Shown here: piece by piece, positions 56,761 through 64,000 of the stretch
Layout: each line of letters opens with the position of its first letter
Numbering within the stretch: the stretch's first letter is position 1
Origin: Aphrophora alni
Lineage: Eukaryota; Arthropoda; Insecta; Hemiptera; Aphrophoridae
Direction of reading: 5' to 3'
DNA: 64,000 nucleotides
NCBI GenBank assembly: GCA_963513935.1
Contig: OY740773.1
Coordinates: 99,619,291-99,683,290, forward strand
Notes under the pieces: generated by a model
Seen by the model: only the letters and a program-made list of their open reading frames with translations
Database searches by the model: none
Told to the model about the DNA's origin: nothing
Position numbers and translations under genes: made by a program

Positions 56761-59700
56761 ATAAAATAAGTTGACGAAGTGGTGTTTCGAATTCCACCTA
56801 AGATACAAAGTTTATTCTGTGCAGTTATCTGTGGTACAGTGGGGGGGGGGGGGGAGGTCCGCTATTAAATAAGTTGACGAAGTGGTGTTTCGAATTCCAC
56901 CTAAGATACAAAGTTTATTCTGTGCAGTTATCTGTGGTACAGCGGGGGGGGGGGGGAGGTCCGCTATTAAATAAGTTGACGAAGTGCTGTTTCGAATTCC
57001 ACCTAAGATACAAAGTTTATTCTGTGCAGTTATCTGTGGTACAGCGGGGGGGGGGGAGGTCCGCTATTAAATAAGTTGACGAAGTGCTGTTTCGAATTCC
57101 ACCTAAGATACAAAGTTTATTCTGTGCAGTTATCTGTGGTACAGCGGGGGGGGGGAGGTCCGCTATTAAATAAGTTGACGAAGTGCTGTTTCGAATTCCA
57201 CCTAAGATACAAAGTTTATTCTGTGCAGTTATCTGTGGTACAGTGGGGGGGGAGGTCCGCTATTAAATAAGTTGACGAAGTGCTGTTTCGAATTCCACCT
57301 AAGATACAAAGTTTATTCTGTGCAGTTATCTGTGGTACAGCGGGGGGGGGGGGAGGTCCACTATTAAATAAGTTGACGAAGTGCTGTTTCGAATTCCACC
57401 TAAGATACAAAGTTTATTCTGTGCAGTTATCTGTGGTACAGCGGGGGGGGAAGTCCGCTATTAAATAAGTTGACGAAGTGCTGTTTCGAATTCCACCTAA
57501 GATACAAAGTTTATTCTGTGCAGTTATCTGTGGTACAGCGGGGGGGGGGGAGGTCCGCTATTAAATAAGTTGACGAAGTGCTGTTTCGAATTCCACCTAA
57601 GATACAAAGTTTATTCTGTGCAATTATCTGTGGTACAGCGGGGGGGGGGGGGGAGGTCCGCTATTAAATAAGTTGACGAAGTGCTGTTTCGAATTCCACC
57701 TAAGATACAAAGTTTATTCTGTGCAGTTATCTGTGGTACAGTGGGGGGGGGGGGGAAGTCCGCTATAAAATTAGTTGATGAAGTGCTGTTTCGAATTCCA
57801 CCTAAGATACAAAGTTTATTCTGTGCAGTTATCTGTGGTACAGCGGGGGGGGGGGAGGTCCGCTATTAAATAAGTTGACGAAGTGCTGTTTCGAATTCCA
57901 CCTAAGATACAAAGTTTATTCTGTGCAGTTATCTGTGGTACAGTGGGGGGAGGGGGAGGTCCGCTATTAAATAAGTTGACGAAGTGCTGTTTCGAATTCC
58001 ACCTAAGATACAAAGTTTATTCTGTGCAGTTATCTGTGGTACAGCGGGGGGGGGAGGTCCGCTATAAAATAAGTTGACGAAGTGCTGTTTCGAATTCCAC
58101 CTAAGATACAAAGTTTATTCTGTGCAGTTATCTGTGGTACAGTGGGGGGGGGGAGGTCCGCTATAAAATAAGTTGACAAAGTGCTGTTTCGAATTCCACC
58201 TAAGATACAAAGTTTATTCTGTGCAGTTATCTGTGGTACAGTGGGGGGGGGGGAGGTCCGCTATTAAATAAGTTGACGAAGTGCTGTTTCGAATTCCACC
58301 TAAGATACAAAGTTTATTCTGTGCAGTTATCTGTGGTACAGTGGGGGGGGGGGGGAGGTCCGCTATAAAATAAGTTGACGAAGTGCTGTTTCGAATTCCA
58401 CCTAAGATACAAAGTTTATTCTGTGCAGTTATCTGTGGTACAGTGGGGGGGGGGGGGGAGGTCCGCTATAAAATAAGTTGACGAAGTGCTGTTTCGAATT
58501 CCACCTAAGATACAAAGTTTATTCTGTGCAGTTATCTGTGGTACAGTGGGGGGGGGGAGGTCCGCTATAAAATAAGTTGACGAAGTGCTGTTTCGAATTC
58601 CACCTAAGATACAAAGTTTATTCTGTGCAATTATCTGTGGTACAGTGGGGGGGGGGGAGGTCCGCTATAAAATAAGTTGACGAAGTGCTGTTTCGAATTC
58701 CACCTAAGATACAAAGTTTATTCTGTGCAATTATCTGTGGTACAGTGGGGGGGGCAGTTCCGCTATAAAATAAGTTGACGAAGTGCTGTTTCGAATTCCA
58801 CCTAAGATACAAAGTTTATTCTGTGCAATTATCTGTGGTACAGTGGGGGGGGGGGGAGGTCCGCTATAAAATAAGTTGACGAAGTGCTGTTTCGAATTCC
58901 ACCTAAGATACAAAGTTTATTCTGTGCAATTATCTGTGGAACAGTGGGGGGGGGGAGGTCCGCTATAAAATAAGTTGACGAAGTGCTGTTTCGAATTCCA
59001 CCTAAGATACAAAGTTTATTCTGTGCAATTATCTGTGGTACAGTGGGGGGGGGGGGGGAGGTCCGCTATAAAATAAGTTGACGAAGTGCTGTTTCGAATT
59101 CCACCTAAGATACAAAGTTTATTCTGTGCAATTATCTGTGGTACAGTGGGGGGGGGGGGAGGTCCGCTATAAAATAAGTTGACGAAGTGCTGTTTCGAAT
59201 TCCACCTAAGATACAAAGTTTATTCTGTGCAGTTATCTGTGGTACAGTGGGGGGGGGGAGGAACGCTATAAAATAAGTTGACGAAGTGCTGTTTCGAATT
59301 CCACCTAAGATACAAAGTTTATTCTGTGCAGTTATCTGTGGTACAGTGGGGGGGGGGGAGGTCCGCTATAAAATAAGTTGACGAAGTGCTGTTTCGAATT
59401 CCACCTAAGATACAAAGTTTATTCTGTGCAGTTATCTGTGGTACAGTGGGGGGGGGAGGTCCGCTATAAAATAAGTTGACGAAGTGCTGTTTCGAATTCC
59501 ACCTAAGATACAAAGTTTATTCTGTGCAGTTATCTGTGGTACAGTGGGGGGGGGGGAGGTCCGCTATAAAATAAGTTGACGAAGTGCTGTTTCGAATTCC
59601 ACCTAAGATACAAAGTTTATTCTGTGCAGTTATCTGTGGTACAGTGGGGGGGGGGGGAGGTCCGCTATAAAATAAGTTGACGAAGTGCTGTTTCGAATTC

Positions 59701-61559
59701 CACCTAAGATACAAAGTTTATTCTGTGCAGTTATCTGTGGTACAGTGGGGGGGGGGGGGAGGTCCGCTATAAAATAAGTTGACGAAGTGCTGTTTCGAAT
59801 TCCACCTAAGATACAAAGTTTATTCTGTGCAGTTATCTGTGGTGCAGTGGGGGGGGGGGGAGGTCCGCTATAAAATAAGTTGACGAAGTGCTGTTTCGAA
59901 TTCCACCTAAGATACAAAGTTTATTCTGTGCAGTTATCTGTGGTACAGTGGGGGGGGGGGGAGGTCCGCTATAAAATAAGTTGACGAAGTGGTGTTTCGA
60001 ATTCCACCTAAGATACAAAGTTTATTCTGTGCAGTTATCTGTGGTACAGTGGGGGGGGGAGGTCCGCTATTAAATAAGTTGACGAAGTGGTGTTTCGAAT
60101 TCCACCTAAGATACAAAGTTTATTCTGTGCAGTTATCTGTGGTACAGTGGGGGCGGGGAGGTCCGCTATTAAATAAGTTGACGAAGTGCTGTTTCGAATT
60201 CCACCTAAGATACAAAGTTTATTCTGTGCAGTTATCTGTGGTACAGTGGGGGGGGGGGGGGAGGTCCGCTATAAAATAAGTTGACGAAGTGGTGTTTCGA
60301 ATTCCACCTAAGATACAAAGTTTATTCTGTGCAGTTATCTGTGGTACAGTGGGGGGGGGGGGGAGGTCCGCTATTAAATAAGTTGACGAAGTGCTGTTTC
60401 GAATTCCACCTAAGATACAAAGTTTATTCTGTGCAGTTATCTGTGGTACAGTGGGGGGGGGGGGAGGTCCGCTATAAAATAAGTTGACGAAGTGGTGTTT
60501 CGAATTCCACCTAAGATACAAAGTTTATTCTGTGCAGTTATCTGTGGTACAGCGGGGGGGGGAGGTCCGCTATTAAATAAGTTGACGAAGTGCTGTTTCG
60601 AATTCCACCTAAGATACAAAGTTTATTCTGTGCAGTTATCTGTGGTACAGTGGGGGGGGGGGAGGTCCGCTATTAAATAAGTTGACGAAGTGCTGTTTCG
60701 AATTCCACCTAAGATACAAAGTTTATTCTGTGCAGTTATCTGTGGTACAGTGGGGGGAGGGGGAGGTCCGCTATTAAATAAGTTGACGAAGTGCTGTTTC
60801 GAATTCCACCTAAGATACAAAGTTTATTCTGTGCAGTTATCTGTGGTACAGTGGGGGGGGGGGAGGTCCGCTATAAAATTAGTTGATGAAGTGCTGTTTC
60901 GAATTCCACCTAAGATACAAAGTTTATTCTGTGCAGTTATCTGTGGTACAGTGGGGGGGGGGAGGTCCGCTATAAAATTAGTTGACGAAGTGCTGTTTTG
61001 AATTCCACCTAAGATACAAAGTTTATTCTGTGCAGTTATCTGTGGTACAGTGGGGGGGGGGAGGTCCGCTATAAAATTAGTTGATGAAGTGCTGTTTCGA
61101 ATTCCACCTAAGAAACAAAGTTTATTCTGTGCAGTTATCTGTGGTACAGTGGGGGGGGGGAGGTCCGCTATAAAATTAGTTGATGAAGTGCTGTTTCGAA
61201 TTCCACCTAAGATACAAAGTTTATTCTGTGCAGTTATCTGTGGTACAGTGGGGGGGGGGGGAGGTCCGCTATAAAATAAGTTGACGAAGTGCTGTTTCGA
61301 ATTCCACCTAAGATACAAAGTTTATTCTGTGCAGTTATCTGTGGTACAGTGGGGGGGGGGAGGTCCGCTATAAAATAAGTTGACGAAGTGCTGTTTCGAA
61401 TTCCACCTAAGATACAAAGTTTATTCTGTGTAGTTATCTGTGGTACAGTGGGGGGGGAGGTCCGCTATAAAATAAGTTGACGAAGTGCTGTTTCGAATTC
61501 CACCTAAGATACAAAGTTATCTGTGGTACAGCGGGGGGGGGGGGAAGTTCCGCTATAAA
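56761..61559. repeat. 4.8-kb minisatellite of ~100-bp units with poly-G tracts, about 48 copies
   Basis: Unit: AAGTTGACGAAGTGCTGTTT, CGAATTCCACCTAAGATACA, AAGTTTATTCTGTGCAGTTA, TCTGTGGTACAG[T/C], a run of 7-15 G, AGGTCCGCTAT[A/T]AAAT. Unit length varies almost only through the G-run. Markers define blocks: GTGGTG versus GTGCTG, CAGTTATC versus CAATTATC (six units in a row, about 58628-59132), ATTAGTTGATG (57772 and 60879-61180), and a G-run split by A (57951 and 60757). Each unit has one GAATTC. Frames of 60-164 codons on both strands are by-products of the repetition. The last unit (about 61500-61559) has a deletion. Confidence 0.98.
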
Positions 61560-62129
61560 TAAACGGTGGTCGGTGGTTGGTTTAAACGGAAGTTTACGGA
61601 GTTGGTTTGAAACACGTTACACAGAGTTTGTTTAAGTTTAAAAAAATAATACATTTATAAGTTTATTATTAAAATAAAATAAAATAAAATAATTAATTAT
61701 ATAATGAAACAAGGAAGATTCGATTTCCTGAAAACATTCAAATTGACCGCGGTGATAATGTTAACAAGTTCCAACATTAAGTCTTACAACAGATAAAACA
61801 ACCCAGAAGAATATCAATAAACAAACGCTCTAAAACACATGTTGATGTTTGAATATACATTTCAAAGAATTAAAGAAAAATATAACCCGAAGGTTTGCAG
61901 AACGAACACATTGTTCTGTTCTCTTCTTTGTAACATAGAACACAGATTAGCCCTCACGGGAGAGAAATATAAAAGAATATTCATACAGAGACAGACATCC
62001 TAATAAGGAAGCCAGGAAATGTTATTTAGTTCTTTGATTTATTTTCATAGATATTACTTTCGAAACGTATTAAAATACTTTAGTACGAGAGATAGTTATC
62101 AGAAATTAACCGAACTGGAAAGAAAGTCG
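61560..62129. other. AT-rich right flank; TAAAA microsatellite at 61668-61692
   Basis: GGTGGTCGGTGGTTGG follows the last satellite unit. About five TAAAA units occur at 61668. No gene. Confidence 0.45.
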
Positions 62130-62700
62130 ATTACAATTTACTCAGCCCTATGATACAATATAATACAAGCAGATCTTCTAAATGTAAGTTGGTTTCTTGG
62201 GACATGTAGGGAATATTACAATATATGATTAGATTAAAAGGTCTTATCCAGTAGTCTAAGTTTGTTTGTTTTCTGAACCTAATAATTGTGTATCAACACT
62301 TTCTTGACATCGGTTAGTTCCTAACGAGCCGGCATCGTAGATGTGTTTATATTAAGAAGTCCTCACTCACTTCGCTCGTGTTTGTGTCTTGGCACTGTTT
62401 GGCCTCGAAGCTGTACAAATGTGTAAGAGCCTCCACTCGCTACGCTCGTACCGGTACCTCTGTATTGCCGGATCTTAACTATGTATCACATTTTCTTGGG
62501 ATTTCAGGATTCTAAACGTTACGCTATTTGTCATTGTCATCGAAGAGAGGTAAAGTTGTTACAATTAGTGTGTTCTAAGTTGAATATCACACGAGATACG
62601 AGCAAAAAACAGTTTAAAATTGCCGTCAATTTGACATTTTCTGTATTTCAATGGGGTTCCATATGAGCAGACTATAGTCCTCCACACCAAATGTTATTAT
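62130..62700 (+). repeat. Dispersed repeat family B, longest simple copy
   Basis: TTTACTCAGCCCTATGATAC, CTAAATGTAAGTTGGTTTCT, AGGTCTTATCCAGTAG, CTTTCTTGACATCGG, GCATCGTAGATGTG, CTCACTTCGCTCGTG, TGCCGGATCTTAACTATG and ACATTTTCTTGGGATTTCAG. A 61-codon frame at 62481-62666 is within the repeat and shows no domain. Confidence 0.7.
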
Positions 62701-63089
62701 CCTGTCTTAAATGAGGACAATAACGATGGATGAACGGCATGTCGAAAATCACTTTATTTGTATCCCTATGAAAATTAAACGTGAAGACCAGCCAAAAACA
62801 AAATGAAAGTGGACAATTTTGACTATCACCAAGCTTACTTCATATTGGTAAGTGATAACTCAAATTAAAAAAATTCTTAATTAAAAAAAATAAAAATAAA
62901 CACTTGTATAAGGAACTAAAACAAAAAGTTTTAGAAAATACTAAACAAATTAAAGATCATAGTCCTTTAAGATATCTAACTTTGGTTTAACATGGAGGTC
63001 ATAATATGTCTGTCAGACGCCATTTAAAATGTTCTTCGTTAAAGTTGTACTACTTTATTTTCCTTTTTATCAGATACTATAAGTGCTAT
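62701..63089. other. AT-rich sequence without recognised feature
   Basis: Nothing that I can support. Confidence 0.4.
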
Positions 63090-63262
63090 TCCTCAAAGGC
63101 TCATTGTAGTGAGTATTCGGGCCTTGCAATCCCTAGGGATCATAGCTGAATCTACACCTATTATCTAGGGTAAAATCCCTCTCTTTCATCTTTCCTATCA
63201 GGCCTCTCTTGACCTTTTTAAATTCTTTTCCGACCCTGACGCTATTAGAGTATCCGAGGACT
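63090..63262 (-). repeat. Dispersed repeat family A, longest copy
   Basis: Minus strand: GGATACTCTAATAGCGTCAG, GGTCGGAAAAGAATT, GGCCTGATAGGAAAGATGAA, GGGATTTTACCCTAGATAAT, GGTGTAGATTCAGCTATGAT, CTAGGGATTGCAAGGCC and GAATACTCACTACAATGAGC. About 170 bp, the fullest version in the window. Confidence 0.75.
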
Positions 63263-63961
63263 AGAGGTCTTTATCGTTACATTCTTCTTCATCATCTTTT
63301 TTTAAACGCGATGATGACCGAGAGGGAAAATATTTTACCCGACTAAAAGTATTTTTAATTTATCCAGATGATTTCTGAAAAGTAAAAATGCAAACGGAAA
63401 TTTTTTTTAATCTATAAATTCCTTCTTAAACCGGAAACGCAAACCACATTACAGGTTCTTATGAAATTTCCATTTCCAAGATTGGATTTTTAAAATCATG
63501 AAATGTTTAAGTGTGATTATTCCAAGGGTCAGGTTTAGCATAAAACGGATTTATGAGAGCAAAGAAAATTGCCTTCCTCTAGAATATTTGTATGGATAAC
63601 CTGTCTTTATTTTATGTTATTTTCTACCTTCTTTATAAGGCCATAATGAGCGAAAGCTTTTCCGCATATAAATTATCCTTTTAATCAAGAAACTACTCGA
63701 GATATTCAAATTTTGTCTACACATTCAAGTTTATTAAAATTTAATGAACGGTTTTTTAGACTTAGTTTATTTTTGATTTGGTGCAACAAAAATTGAAAAA
63801 AATATAGTTCCAAAATATTGTTTTTTTCACGAAGTAACCAATATTTTTAAATCGGTTGTGTTTGAAGAAAATATTTAATAATGTGATAAATGATAGCTGT
63901 GTAGAAGATGAGATGGAAATGCTTAATTTATAATGGGGAAGCTACAACTGTACAAACTCAA
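63263..63961. other. AT-rich sequence without recognised feature
   Basis: Nothing that I can support. Confidence 0.4.
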
Positions 63962-63963
63962 TT

Positions 63964-63978
63964 GAAGCCGCGTTAAAA
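63964..63978 (+). repeat. Possible end of a Harbinger-like element at the window edge
   Basis: GAAGCCGCGTTAAAACC resembles the start of the 49056 element (AAGCCGCGTTTACAC), with a difference from the eleventh base on. The window ends before it can be followed. Confidence 0.2.
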
Positions 63979-64000
63979 CCTTAGGGGTAGGTTACCTTGC

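Noticed and set aside
56761..61559. Many 60-164-codon frames with repeated FRIPPKIQSLF or NSKQHFVNLF segments
   Set aside because: They are translations of the ~100-bp satellite in several frames on both strands. Frame continuity depends on variable G-run lengths, and there is no start context or non-repeat domain.

Overview
The window looks like AT-rich, non-coding DNA from an animal nuclear genome, most likely an insect with a large repeat-rich genome. The grounds are seven clusters of GGTTA/TAACC units (the insect telomere unit TTAGG), Penelope-like GIY-YIG relics, a tyrosine-recombinase transposon relic, several inverted-repeat (foldback or MITE-like) elements, long dinucleotide arrays and two large minisatellites. 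There is no operon structure, no ribosomal or protein-coding gene I can recognise, and no intact exon. A hemipteran host is my guess from the overall style and is not demonstrated. Nearly all open frames are short and fall inside repeats or low-complexity tracts, so I do not call them genes.

Layout. 1-9.5 kb: AT-rich sequence with TTAGG clusters, fragments of a ~150-bp dispersed repeat (family A), two palindromes, a tRNA-like box A/box B sequence at 2.75 kb and a 158-bp TC array. 9.5-18 kb: a 93-bp tandem repeat, a second copy (14.5 kb) of the 6.3-kb repeat, a CpG-rich promoter-like patch at 12.8-13.05 kb and an 84-bp tandem repeat. 18-23 kb: a LINE tail relic, repeat family Z beside a 63-codon frame, and foldback elements. 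25.7-27.2 kb: a 50-bp minisatellite with higher-order structure. 28-30.3 kb: two broken Penelope-like endonuclease fragments on either side of a 0.93-kb foldback. 30.3-34.4 kb: a diverged unit repeated about three times, plus a repeat family that carries a GA/TC tract inside it. 35.8-37.5 kb: the clearest protein relic of the window, a tyrosine recombinase pseudogene interrupted by a 535-bp inverted-repeat element. 39-46.5 kb: two large foldbacks with TACAGGGTG-like ends and a 30-bp minisatellite. 40.8-41.6 and 48.2-49.9 kb: an inverted pair in which the second copy carries two inserted elements, one with an empty site visible in the first copy. 56.8-61.6 kb: a 4.8-kb array of about 48 units of ~100 bp, each with a poly-G tract.

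The elements interact mainly as nested insertions and inverted pairs. The tyrosine recombinase relic, the paralogous empty/filled site, the Penelope/foldback composite and the poly-G satellite are the items most worth a second look. Family letters (A, B, C, D, E, G, H, Z) are my own labels, assigned by visual alignment inside this window only.
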